Shown in pieces: positions 32,311 to 42,586 of a DNA stretch of 64,000 nucleotides. Source of the DNA: Plotosus lineatus (Eukaryota > Chordata > Actinopteri > Siluriformes > Plotosidae). A program made the translations under genes and the position numbers. The notes below the pieces were generated by a model. The model was not told where the DNA came from, did not search any database, and worked only from the letters and a program-made list of their open reading frames with translations. The DNA lies in the NCBI GenBank assembly GCA_024760905.1, contig CM045737.1:14131226-14195225 (forward strand), given 5' to 3'. The stretch's first letter is position 1. Every line of letters starts with the position of its first letter.

Positions 32311-32918
32311 AATGCTGTGCCAGTAAGAAATATACAGCCCTTTTCTACCGGAATGCATTGGAATGCCTCAGAAAAGCAACTTTCACCCATGCACACAATG
32401 CGAGCACTTTTTTTTTCATGCAAATTTACTGAAAAAAAGTAAAATGGATGGATTCATAAAAAGCAACTCCAGAATATGCCTTCGGTGACGTGTTGACCTA
32501 GGTGTTTGTGCGCTGAATGAAAAGTATAATCTGTAGGCTGCAGTATAGTACTCACTCTGATAGACTTCAACTTGTAGTAAGCAGTTACTCGCTGTAGCGT
32601 AGCGTTAATCCAATGTCCACTCATGCTTTGTATTTGTTTTTTGTTTTTTGTTTTGTTTTTTGCAGGCAGCAGTGTAGTCAATTTTGCAAAATAAATTGTG
32701 AGGTTATACACAGTAAAATCCTCTGTCTCTGTGTCATGCAAGCAGCACCACTCTTTTCCGCAAACAAACATACGTGGAAGAGAGAAATCTTAATCCGTTC
32801 TTTTCAGTGGATGGCTGGTTCCTTTGATGATGGAAAAACCCCAAACAGTACTGGGTGCGGGGGGTAGGGGGTTTAGGTCAGCAGGAAGTTGCATGCATTT
32901 TTTGATAGGGAATGGTAT
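32311..32918. other. Segment separating two halves of a LINE
   Basis: Starts near cagaggtgaaagtaaggc, which looks like an hAT-type end, and includes a GTTTT run at 32638-32661. With 32919-34041 it forms the roughly 1.75-kb insert between the LINE linker and endonuclease parts. No gene. Confidence 0.35.
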
Positions 32919-33246
32919 CATTCATTTTCTGAACCGCTTAATCCTACTTAGGGTTGTGGGGAGACTGGAGCCCATCTCAGCTGACTCTGGGTGAGGGCAG
33001 AGTACACCCTGGATAGCTCGCCAGGCCATTACAGGGTGGAAATACTCTGACGGCTATGCAGCCTACTCTTGACAAAAGTCAGCAATGGTTCTGTTACATG
33101 CCTCTCCCCATAGAGGGTGAAAGACATGGAGAGAATTTTGATAACCCAGTTAGCTACACTGGGGGAACTGTGACAACCCATTGGCAGTGAGGCTTGAACC
33201 CGCAACTTTGGGATCAGTGATCCTTACAACCAGTCCATTACTGCCT
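32919..33246 (-). mobile_element. SINE-A with exact 10-bp target duplication
   Basis: A full-length copy, tail type 1, minus strand. It is flanked by ggaatggtat at 32909-32918 and 33247-33256. This is the clearest insertion boundary for the family and defines both ends: the head starts at ggcagtaatgg (minus strand) and the tail ends in aaaatgaat. Confidence 0.92.
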
Positions 33247-33256
33247 GGAATGGTAT

Positions 33257-33719
33257 GTAAACACAGCACTTGAAGGTACAAAATGTAAAAAAAAAAAAAT
33301 TGATTTTGGTTTTAAGACAAAGAGGAATGACAGACAAGTTGAGGAACAGAGTGGAAAGTGCAGAGGAAGCACATGGGGCAGGAAGACTCTGAGTAGACCA
33401 GAGATGGGCCATAAATGTCTGACAATGTTACTAGACCAGAAGGCTGTGTGATTTTTTTTTTCTTTTTTTTTTGTGTAGTCTACATTTACTGCGTTCCCAG
33501 ACTGTAAGCAAGTTTCAGAAACTTGTTGAGTTATTATTCTTGTGATGTTATTTCCCCCACAAAAGAAGTACATTATCTGCTCTTTACCTGAAAGTAAATG
33601 CTTTGCCATATATTACATTATGTATCTGTCTAACATATTATCCGAGTCAAGGATGTGCACAATATTTAAAAATCAAATTCAGAAAAAAGCAGGATTTATT
33701 AACATCTTTAGTATGATGC
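33257..33719. other. Single-copy stretch
   Basis: Contains A/T runs near 33288 and 33452-33470. No repeat recognised. Confidence 0.35.
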
Positions 33720-33735
33720 TTGCTTGCAAAGCACA

Positions 33736-34041
33736 GTGGGGCTGGTGGCGTAGTGGTTAGGGTGCTGCACTCATGATCGGGAGGTTGTGAGTTCAAATCC
33801 CACTGAGACCCTCACTGCACTAAGACCCCTGGGCAAGGTTTCAACCACAAGTGTGCCTCTATTCACCCAGGAGTATAAATGGGTACCAGTAAAATATACT
33901 GGGAAGGTAACCTGCGATGGACTAGTGTCCCATCCAGGGGGAGTTCAACTCCTAGTTGCTTCATGCTATGGAAACCGGGGATAAGCACCAGCCTGATGAG
34001 CCACAAGGCTCAGGTGTAAAAACACAACAGACTTTACCTTT
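33736..34041 (+). mobile_element. SINE-D, tRNA-derived, exact 16-bp target duplication
   Basis: The head has ctggtggcgtagtggttag (A-box) and gtgagttcaaatcccac (B-box). The 3' part, from cctgcgatggactagtgtcc to ataagcaccagcctgatgag, resembles an L2-type tail, and the copy ends in caacagactttacctt. The flanks ttgcttgcaaagcaca at 33720-33735 and 34042-34057 are identical, so the insertion is young. It is unrelated to SINE-A and SINE-B in its body. Confidence 0.88.
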
Positions 34042-34054
34042 TTGCTTGCAAAGC

Positions 34055-35015
34055 ACACCAATTTTTTTGACTTGCCTCTCTGATCTTGACTTGAATTTTG
34101 GATTATTCTCACCTTCTCTCTGTTGCCAGCCCTGAATGCCCTCTTCTTGCTATGAAGAAGGAATTTAATGTTTTTAGTCACTCACGGCTTGTTATTTGGG
34201 TATAATGAGCTGGGACAATGGCGTCGATGCAGAATATCAATATAGCGTGAAATACACTCAGTAAGCCCATCAATGTCATCATTAAGTGGCTCGTCGAGTG
34301 CAGGCCAATCCATAGTTTGTAACATGAATTGACTGTCTTCTATGACCTCCTCTAACCATCTCCTAACAGCCCTTGTAGTCACGGGTTGCCTCTTCAAAAC
34401 AGGCACATAGGAAGAAAGGTTAATTAAGTTGAGGCCTGATAATCCTGGTGGGTGGGGGTTGGGGTTGTAGGCATCCGTAGTGATTGCGTACAGCTGATCT
34501 AAAGTTCTCTTTGATAGGATAGTCCAGATACTGCACAAAATTAGGCAGTACATTATCCACGGTGATGTGATTGAAGTCACCCAAGATCACAATGCAAGCA
34601 CTTGGGTGCTGAGTCTGTAACTGGGCTGTGGTAACATCAACAGTGTCACAAGCAGCTGTGGGGTTGGCAGAAGGAGTAACATAAACAGTCACTAATATGA
34701 CATGGGGAAATTCTCTAGGCAAATACGATGGCCTTAGTCCAACAGCACACAGTTCAATGTCCAGTCCACAACTTCACTCTTTGATGGTTATGTGGGTGGG
34801 ATTGCACCACCGGTTATTCTTGTTTTTGCCTCCCGCTCGTGGTGCAGTCTCTGTTAGCCCGGACAGTATGAACGCCTGTGATGGATACATTGTCATTGGG
34901 AATATCCTGATGCAACCTTGTCTCCATGAAGCACAGTAAACTGCACTCTCGATCCTCCCTCTGTTTCTGGGCTATCACTGTTAGCTCATCCAAATCAAAG
35001 ACCCTAAAGCTATAA
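34055..35015 (-). pseudogene. CR1/L2-like LINE copy 1, endonuclease part
   Basis: Minus-strand patches: FDLDELTVIAQ, CFMETRLHQDIP (the ETRL/ETWL endonuclease motif), GVHTVRANRD, FPHVILVTVYVTPSANP, VILGDFNH (catalytic DFN motif), LDQLYAITTDAYN, SGLNLINLSSYVPVLKR and, last, VTKNIKFLLHSKKRAFRAGNR. In related LINEs this last motif is followed closely by the linker that is found here only at 32.25 kb. The two parts are inferred to be one element split by later sequence. Frameshifts at about 34800 and 34570 make it dead. Confidence 0.75.
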
Positions 35016-35426
35016 GATTGCACAAACACATCCACTATAAAAACTGCAAACTGTATTTTTTCTTTATTAATACAGCATAAACTCTGAGTGCACCCATACA
35101 ACAGCTAAAGGTAAAATGAAAAAAAAAAAAAAAAAGGCAGAGGCTGCAACTCTCCAGAGAGTAGCTTTGGTTTCAGTGCCCACTACCTCAGAGCAGAAAG
35201 TACTGCTTATTCCAACATTCAGAAGCCTAATTTTATATACTTGCCTTTTTTTTTTCAATCAATCATTCAATATTGTTCATTCAGTGTTGGCTGTGTGAGT
35301 AATGAAATGGTTTTCTGGAGTGTGACTAACTCAAAATATTTCAAACTTAAGTGAACATTGTGATTTCTGAATGAGTCTGTCACATTTTACATTCATAATT
35401 AATAAGAGGCATATGCACCAATGCAA

Positions 35427-35428
<2 letters not shown>
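35016..35428. other. Single-copy stretch
   Basis: A-run at 35119-35134. No element recognised. Confidence 0.35.

Positions 35429-35497
<69 letters not shown>
35429..35497. repeat. (CA)n microsatellite
   Basis: About 68 bp, uninterrupted. Confidence 0.95.
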
Positions 35498-35500
<3 letters not shown>

Positions 35501-36149
35501 GCACAGACACATGCAACATGATGAGTGTGTCAGCTAATCTTTTGTTCCAGATGAGGGCTGTAATGAAATGTGACAGGCTGTGTGTGTGTGGGTTGTGTTG
35601 ATGGCTAATTGCAGGGCTTGTTTAGTGAATAGGCTCATTGACAGACATCCATAGGTCTGCAAAATGTCGTGTAAATAGGGCCTGATGGTGTCTTAACCTA
35701 ATTTAAGTAGTTCTTCTCATTTTATGGGTTTTTCTCTCTCCTTTCCTCTCTCGCATTCTTTATTCCTCTATCTCTCAGACCAGGAGATTTAACAATGTGG
35801 CTGAGTATTCATTGTTTTCAATGGAATAGTTTGTTTATCACAATATGAGAATGCAGATTTAGCAACATATATATTTTTAATGTATTACTGTATTTATTTA
35901 AACCTGTATCTTACACCCCCACACCCCCACCCACACACATAAGATTATGTGTTAGAAGATAAAATTTAAGTGTGTGTGTGTGTGTGTGTATTGTATATGT
36001 ATGTATGTATGTATGTTTGTATGTATATATAGGAACCTGTCGTTTCTTCAGGAGAAAGTCTTATTTCTTCAGAAGAGACATCCAATGTCATTACCTTTTT
36101 CTGGCACTTAGCCAGTGTTAGAGTGAGATCATAGAGCTTAACTGGTATT
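35498..36149. other. Repeat-poor stretch, possible noncoding conserved element
   Basis: 35540-35710 is free of recognisable repeats and balanced in composition, with homeodomain-like ATTA/TAATT cores (gatggctaattgcagggc). This is typical of, but not proof for, a conserved noncoding element. Short TG and TATG repeats lie at 35971-36027. Confidence 0.3.
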
Positions 36150-36350
36150 TAAAACACACTAAAAAAAAGAGGCTCATTGACAACTTGTGCGCGAATGAGG
36201 AAAAAGGTGCGTTACATCATCTCAACCAATCAGCAGGAAGGAGGACAGCCATTGGCTGAATTTGAATCACGTGAAAGTTGCTCGGCAATCTGTGAATATG
36301 TGCTTGTGCGAGTGCAAAACCGCGAATAGTCAAGGGCCTTCTTTATATGC
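36150..36350 (-). mobile_element. Tigger f-like end fragment
   Basis: The minus strand starts near aaggcccttgactattcgcg, matching the terminus of Tigger f (gcccttgacattcac). It includes a promoter-like block with attggctgaatttgaatc and ccaatcagcagg. Its interior differs from the two 750-bp copies, so it is a related subfamily. Confidence 0.45.
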
Positions 36351-36359
36351 CTATATAGT

Positions 36360-36695
36360 GGGCAGTGGTGGCCTACTGGTATAGGCTGCTGGATCGTTGA
36401 TCCTAAGGTTGGGGGTTCGAGTCCAACTTTCCACAAGGTTGTCACTGACACCCCCCGTGCAGCTAACTGGGTATCAAAGGCTGGCCATGTCTCTCACTGT
36501 CTTTGGTGTGAGGTGTGTAAAAGAACCATTGCTGACTTTCGTAAAGAGTAGCTGGAAAGCTGTTAGCATGTTTCTGCCCCTGGCTAAAGGATTGTGTCAG
36601 GAAGGGAATCCGATGTAAAATCCTATGCTAAATCAAACATGCAAATCATTTGCCATGGTGACCCCTGATAAAGGGAAAAAGTAGAAAGGAAATCT
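36360..36695 (+). mobile_element. SINE-A with tail type 2 (RTE-derived)
   Basis: Second copy of the RTE-tailed form. The head and body are SINE-A. From aggattgtgtcaggaaggg (36590) on it matches RTE 5' sequence, and from tgacccctgataaaggg (36659) it matches RTE 3' sequence. The junction lies at the same place as in the 18751 copy, showing that this is an established subfamily. Confidence 0.85.
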
Positions 36696-36701
36696 CATGT
36701 G

Positions 36702-36705
<4 letters not shown>

Positions 36706-36741
<36 letters not shown>
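36706..36741. repeat. (TA)n microsatellite
   Basis: About 36 bp, supplying the TA target of the Tc1-like element that follows. Confidence 0.95.
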
Positions 36742-36742
<1 letters not shown>

Positions 36743-38156
36743 TAGTACTTCTCAAAAAATTAGCATATTGTGATAAAGTTCATTATTTTCTGTAATGTAC
36801 TGATAAAAACACCTGCAAAAGATTCCTGAGGCTTTTAAAAACTCCCAGCCTGGTTCATTACTCAAAACTGCAATCATGGGTAAGACTGCCGACCTGACTG
36901 CTGTTCAGAAGGCCATCATTGACACCCTCAAGCAAGAGGGTAAGACACAGAAAGAAATCTCTGAGCGAATAGGCTGTTCCCAGAGTGCTGTATCAAGCCA
37001 CCTCAGTGGGACGTCTGTGGGAAGGAAAAAGTGTGGCAGAAAACGCTGCACAACCAGAAGAGGTGACCGGACCCTGAGGAAGATTGTGGAGAAGGGCCGA
37101 TTCCAGACCTTGGGAACCTGTGGAAGCAGTGGACTGAGTCTGGAGTAGAAACATCCAGAGCCACCATGCACAGGCATGTGCAGGAAATGGGTTACAGGTG
37201 CCGCATTTCCCAGGTCAAGCCACTTTTGAACCAGAAACAGCGGCAGAAGTGCCTGACCTGGGCTACAGAGAAGCAGCACTGGACTGTTTCTCAGTGGTCC
37301 AAAGTACTTTTTTGGGATGAAAGCAAATTTTGCATGTCATTCGGAAATCAAGGTGCCAGAGTCTGGAGGAAGACTGGGGAGAAGGAAATGCCAAAATGTC
37401 TGAAGTCCAGTGTCAAGTACCCACAGTCAGTGATGGTCTGGGGTGCCATGTCAGCTGCTGGTGTTGGTCCACTGTGTTTTATCAAGGGCAGGGTCAATGC
37501 AGCGAGCTATCAGGAGATTTTGGAGCACTTCATGCTTCCATCTGCTGAAAAGCTTTACGGAGATGAAGATTTCATTTTTCAGCACGACCTGGCACCTGCT
37601 CACAGTGCCAAAACCACTGATAAATGGTTTACTGACCATGGTATTACTGTGCTCAATTGGCCTGCCAACTCTCCTGACCTGAAGCCCATAGAGAATCTGT
37701 GGGATATTGTGAAGAGAAAGTTGAGAGACACCAGACCCAACACTGTGGATGAGCTCAAGGCCGCTATCGAAGCATCCTGGGCCTCCATAACACCTCAGCA
37801 GTGCCACAGGCTAATTGTCTCCATGCCACGCTGCATTGAAGCAGTCATTTCTGCAAAAGGATTCCCGACCAAGTATTGAGTGCATAACTGAACATAATAA
37901 CTTGAAGGTTAACTTTTTTTGTATTAAATGCACTTTTTTTTTATTGGTCGGATGAAATATGCTAATTTTTTGAGATAGGGATTTTTGGTTTTTCTTTACT
38001 TTTTTGCCAAAATTATCAATATTAAAACAATAAAAGGCTTGAACTACTTCAGTTGTGTGTCATGAATTTAAAATATATGAAAGTTTAATTTTTATCAGTA
38101 CATTACAGAAAAGAATGGACTTTATCATAATATGCTAATTTTTTGAGAAGGACTAG
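36742..38156 (+). mobile_element. Tc1-like transposon, near-intact
   Basis: Ends ctagtacttctcaaaaaatt and, inverted, ctagtccttctcaaaaaatt are bounded by TA (36740-36741, 38157-38158). Terminal repeats are about 70 bp on the left and continue longer on the right, where an inner aaattttttgag-type repeat lies near 37960. Compared with the 24.6-26.3-kb relative, about 200 bp of the left arm are deleted. It carries the transposase at 36876-37879. Confidence 0.95.
36876..37879 (+). pseudogene. Tc1-like DD34E transposase with one frameshift
   Basis: ATG at 36876 opens MGKTADLTAVQK with two helix-turn-helix motifs (about residues 10-45 and 60-110) separated by a basic GRKKCGRKR hinge. Near 37113 a single base is missing relative to the relative at 24770, shifting the frame. 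The rest is open to TGA at 37877-37879. All catalytic landmarks are present: FWDESKF, FQHDLAPAHSAK and SPDLKPIENLW, with exactly 34 residues between the second Asp and the Glu. The C-terminus is complete (GFPTKY). At about 335 codons it is full family length. It would act by cut-and-paste at TA sites; as read it is inactive, and whether the missing base is real or an assembly error is open. Confidence 0.93.
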
Positions 38157-38161
38157 TACAG

Positions 38162-38350
38162 GGGTGTCAAACTTGTGCCACAAAGGGCCATGTGGCTTCA
38201 GGTTTTTGTTTCAACCAAGCAGCAGCACACCTGATTTGACTCATTTAATCAACTGATCTAGGTCTTCAGGCAGCTGATTGGTCAATCTATGTGCTCTGCA
38301 CAGAGATTGACCAATCAACTGGCTGAACACTCAGCTCAATTCCTCTCACT
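38162..38350 (+). mobile_element. hAT-type end fragment with hairpin
   Basis: Starts caggggtgtcaaacttgtgc, of common hAT-terminal form, 4 bp after the Tc1-like element. It contains a perfect 13-bp inverted repeat (gattggtcaatct at 38276-38288, agattgaccaatc at 38304-38316). No second end is found. Confidence 0.55.
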
Positions 38351-38354
38351 ATCC

Positions 38355-39372
38355 AAGTTACGATATCCTCAAATTACGACCACATTACTCACGACTACGT
38401 CTAGAAGATGCCCATTATGAGTTTACTGTATATATCTGGCAGCGCAGCGCGTGTGATAGATGTGGCAGCACAGCATCCCAGCATCTCACACTCACAGCAT
38501 TCTACCACTACACTCAGTGAGTTGATACCATTTGATATTGATGTTCATTGACATTGATGTCCATTTGATAATGGACAGTGTCCACCTCACAAATTTAAGT
38601 TAATGTTTGAATTAAAAAGACTGGACAGGATCTTACCGTTTGCCATTATTACCTTTCGTGTGAACTACATGGAAGTTACTGTGATGTGCTGAATTTCTTT
38701 TCTCAGGAAATTGTGTCCAATCATGATCCGAGTTATGATGTATGTGAGTTACGACCACCCGTACTTACAACCATGTCTAGCAGATGCCTGTTATGAGTTT
38801 ACTGTATATGTCTGGCAGTGCGTAAGATAGTTGCTGCAGCACAGCATCCCAGCATCTCACACTCACAGCATTCTACCACTACACTCAGTGAGTAGATACC
38901 GTCGCAGTAACATCTCTTTTACAGTACAATTTTACATTCATTTACTGTACACCATTACAATGGCCACAAAAGGAAGTCCGATTCATCAGATGGCAATTCT
39001 ATTAAGAAAGCAAGGAAGGCACTGTCGTTGGATACGAAGATGAAACTGATAAAGCAGCATGAAGAAGGAAAAAATTAATAAATTCCATCGCTTGAGATCT
39101 CCATCTTTCCCACTCCACAGTGTCTACAATTTTGAAGCACGATGATCGCATTAAGGAAGCAGTGAAAGCAGCAGCCCCAATTAAGTCAACTATCGTCACA
39201 AAACAACGTGAAGGACCGATTGCAGAGATGGAAAAGCTGCTATACACGTGGTTGGAAGATAATAGGCAAATAAACGTGAACGTGATGTGAGCAGTGCAAA
39301 GTAAGGCTACAAATTTATTTTGCATGTTGATAGAATGTGCAGGTGAAGAATACACTTTGCATGAATTCATAG
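38355..39372 (+). mobile_element. Tigger e copy 2 preceded by a partial extra head
   Basis: 38561-39370 is a direct copy of 20565-21375. In front of it, 38355-38535 repeats the element head a second time (caattacgacca-type start, then gtggcagcacagcatcccag), so two heads lie in tandem. The transposase start is degraded (ATG with a frameshift at 38960), LSLDTKMKL can be read near 39022, and stops follow. The catalytic domain is absent as in copy 1. Confidence 0.75.
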
Positions 39373-39374
39373 CG

Positions 39375-39578
39375 ATTCATTCATTTAGTCAGTCAGTCAT
39401 TTTCTGAGCCACTGAGCAGAGTACATCCTGGACAACTCACCAGCCCATCGCAGGGTAAAACCGCACTGGTGGCTATGCGTCCTACTCTTAGTAAAACTCA
39501 GCAATGACTCTGTCGCCATAGAGAATGAGAGACGTGGCCTGCATTTGATAGCCCAGTTAGCTGCACTGGGGAGACAAC
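39375..39578 (-). mobile_element. SINE-A, diverged, with deletions
   Basis: Tail type 1 with TTCA/TCAG repeats and body (cagcaatgactctgtcgcc). Part of the tail and the head are missing. Confidence 0.75.
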
Positions 39579-40089
39579 AGTGCCACTGTTAATATTATTT
39601 ATAGTTGTATATTTTATTTACTGTTACTCTCACCGTAAAACATATAATTTTGTCTGTCTGTTGTCTGACAGCTCTGGACAGGATACATTAGGATTAACTT
39701 GCACTGGAATGATGAAAAGAGGAGAATACAGAGAAAGAAAGCAAGGGTTTTGTTTGTTTGCTTCAAAGACTCTCAAGGCAATGATAGAGTTATTTGGCTG
39801 TAAACATGAGAACAGGAGAAGAACTTCAGACCAACTGTAAAGCAGGCGGTGAGAATGTACAAGGACTGGTTAGCTTGAAATAATTGTTCATATATCAGTT
39901 TTGCATCATCTCAAAGAGTGCTTGAAGATAATGTGAGGTCATCAGAAAAAAAATTAAGTGGAACTGAAGACCGACCTTTTAACGGGATTAATAGATGGGT
40001 GGATGGATTGAAGCTTACTTTATTACTCCAAGAGGGAAGTTTACATTTTCCACCAGCATTACAGTTAAACAACACACACTTATTCTATA
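39579..40089. other. Single-copy stretch
   Basis: An 86-codon frame at 39580-39840 has no recognisable motif and is not claimed as a gene. Confidence 0.35.
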
Positions 40090-40396
40090 TCATTCATTCA
40101 TTTTCTGAACTACTTCATCCTAATTAGGGTCGCAGGGAGGCTGGTTCCCCTCCCAGCCGACTCCGGGCAAAGGCAGAGTACACCCTGGACAGTTCGCCAA
40201 GCCATCGCAGAGCACGCTGATGGCTATACAGTTCCTCTTGTCGAAAGTCAGCAATGGTTATTTTATATGAACCTCACACCATAGACAGTGAGACACATGG
40301 CCAGCCTTTGATAACCCAGTTAGTTGCACTGGGGGGGTTGGGGTGGCTGACAACCCGTTGAGAGTGAGGCTTGAACCCATCTTTACCACCAGGCCA

Positions 40397-40400
<4 letters not shown>
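40090..40400 (-). mobile_element. SINE-A, nearly complete, tail type 1
   Basis: TTCA tail at 40090-40103; the body and part of the head extend to the CA array. There is a small deletion after gccatcgcagag in the tail, and the B-box region is shortened. Confidence 0.85.

Positions 40401-40462
<62 letters not shown>
40401..40462. repeat. (CA)n microsatellite
   Basis: About 62 bp that replaces the outer SINE-A head; the minus-strand poly-Val/Cys frame is an artefact. Confidence 0.95.
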
Positions 40463-40464
<2 letters not shown>

Positions 40465-40772
40465 TGTAATACATCTATGATGAGGCATCTATACTGAAAA
40501 TTAAATGTAAAGAACTTGAAGCAGACTTATTGAAAGTACAGGAAAGTATGAGAATTGTATATTGTAGTGTAATGGTGCAAATTTGCAGTCTAGTGGAGAG
40601 CCTGGTTTAAACTTTTGTGTCTAGATTAAGGTGCATGATGGGCTGTGAGTGGTGAGAGTGCAGTGCAGTCTTTTGTTCATTTAGTAATTGGCTATCCACA
40701 GCAAATAATTTAAAGTCTAGAGTAAACATGTTTGTGCAGGATAAGGTGTGTGGTATGCAGTGAGTGGTGCAG

Positions 40773-40775
<3 letters not shown>
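40463..40775. other. Single-copy spacer
   Basis: Contains two similar stretches (aaggtgcatgatgggctg and aaggtgtgtggtatgcag), probably an old local duplication or a LINE 3' tail. Not coding. Confidence 0.35.

Positions 40776-40817
<42 letters not shown>
40776..40817. repeat. (TG)n microsatellite
   Basis: About 40 bp, immediately 3' of the LINE copy that follows on the minus strand. Confidence 0.95.
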
Positions 40818-40818
<1 letters not shown>

Positions 40819-41860
40819 TGCTATCGTCTCCCCAAATGCTAGAGTTAAAAATCTAATGCCACGGGAGAAGAACGATCTCCTCAGTCTGTCAGTGGAGCAG
40901 GGCAATGACAGCAGCCTGGCACCGATACTGCTCGTATGGCCGGTGATTACATAGTGCAGTGAATGCACTGGATTGTCTATAATTGACAGGAGTCAACTCA
41001 GCACCCGTCAATCTGTCACAGATGTGACACTGTCTAGTGCCGTCCCAACTACAAAGCCTGCCTTTCTCACCAGTTTGTCCAGTCATGAGGCGTGCGTCTT
41101 CTTAATGCTCCCTCAGCAGACCACCGCATAAAGGAGGATGTTGAAGGATGCTAGTCTTCTGAGGACGTATAGACAGCTCTGTCCTTTCTTGCACAGACCA
41201 TCAGTGTTGGCAGTCCAGTCCAGTTTATCATGCAGCTAAACGCCCAGATATTCATACATCTGCACAATCTCTACCTGTTCCCCTCTGTTTCTCACTGACT
41301 CTGGGTCCGGCCAGGGTCTTCTGATCTTCTGAAGTCCACCACCATTGCATTTGCTTTAGTGGTGTTGAGGTGCAGATGGTTGGAATCACACCATGAAACA
41401 AAGTCCCTTATCACTTTCTTGTACTCCACTTCCTGTGCACTCTTGATACAGCCTACAATAGCAGTGTCATCTGCAAACATCTGCACACAGCAATACTCAG
41501 AACTGTACTGGTGGGCTGAGGAGTACAACATGAACAGGACTGTGGAGAGTACAATTCCATTTCCATGTGGTGCTCCTGTGCTGCCGACTACTGTGTCTGA
41601 CATGCAGTCCCCTCGTCACATGCTGAGGTCTGTCTGTCGGGTAATCAGTGATCCGGTCCACTAGGTATGAGCCTACTCCCATCTTTGTCTGTTTGCCCTT
41701 GAGGAGCAGAGACTGGATGGTGTTGAAGGCACTGGAGAAGTCCAGGAATATGATTCTTACAGCACTTCTGCCCAAATCCAGGTGAGAGAGGGATTGACGA
41801 CGTAGATAGATGATTGCATCTTCCACTCTCACTTTCTCTGGGTATGCAGACTGTGTGTGT

Positions 41861-41891
<31 letters not shown>

Positions 41892-42090
41892 GGTCAAGAT
41901 CATGGTGGACCTGCAGATCTGTGAGTGGTGAAGTAGTAACTGCTCCATGGTCTTCATCACATGTGACGTCAGGGCAAGCAGTCTGAAATTCTTCATGTCC
42001 CTAAGACGTGTTGTCTTTGGGACTGGGGATGATGCGTGACTTTTTCCACAGCTGAGGGACTCTTCCACATGCCAAACTCAGGATTGTACA
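40818..42090 (-). pseudogene. CR1/L2-like LINE copy 2, reverse transcriptase
   Basis: Minus strand, in order: LLALTSHVMKTMEQLLL (42.0 kb), VEDAIIYL, IIFLDFSSAFNTIQ (motif A, catalytic Asp, 41.76 kb), VVGSTGAPHG (motif B region), VQMFADDTAIVG (motif C with both Asp, 41.49 kb), FVSWCDSNHLHLN, KTKANAMVVDFRR-like, and a C-terminus including GARLLSLPCSTDRLRRSFF (40.88 kb). A TG tract plus G-run at 41851-41893 sits inside the RT frame. Frameshifts occur near 41830, 41600 and 41290. Same family as 30725-32310, better preserved, and without an endonuclease. Confidence 0.82.
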
Positions 42091-42586
42091 GCTCAACAAG
42101 AAGAAATGGAGTTATGTAATGGTCTAATCAAACCAAATTTGAAACTGTATTCTTGGGGAATTTGAAAATGGCGAAACAGGCAAGAAAAGCCTCAAACATC
42201 TTGCAACTGGAGGAAGCATGGACAAAAAATTCAGCAATTACAAGCATGAATGGCAGAAATGCCTATAAATTATTCCTGCTAAAGGGGGCAACTTATTTTA
42301 TCCACAGAAGAGAATTACATATTTACATCCTTTTGTTAAATAAATTATTGAAAAACTAATTTTCAGGCACATCACTAATACCCATAAAAATGACTTTTTT
42401 TTATTTATTTTTATTTTTTTGCTTGTCCAACTATGTTGTCAACAAATTATTTCACATGGTTTAGTCATCTAAGCATTAGGATGCTCTGTCCTTCAACTGA
42501 ATATGCTGTCCAACCCAGACCTCTGAAGAGTGAACACTGTCCGGAGACTCTGTATTTGCAAACACTCCTTCAGTGTAGAATCATTA
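42091..42586. other. Single-copy stretch, possible old transposon residue
   Basis: A 68-codon frame at 42153-42359 has no family I can name. It is bounded on the right by the TA flank of Tigger d. Confidence 0.3.

Noticed and set aside
33966..34580. Two frames read as a possible host protein on the minus strand
   Set aside because: Motifs (KKRAFRAGNR, SGLNLINLSSYVPV) and order match a LINE linker behind an endonuclease at 34.4-35.0 kb.
39580..39840. 86-codon frame as a gene
   Set aside because: No motif, low-complexity Lys/Arg-rich middle, no splice or promoter support; length is within chance.
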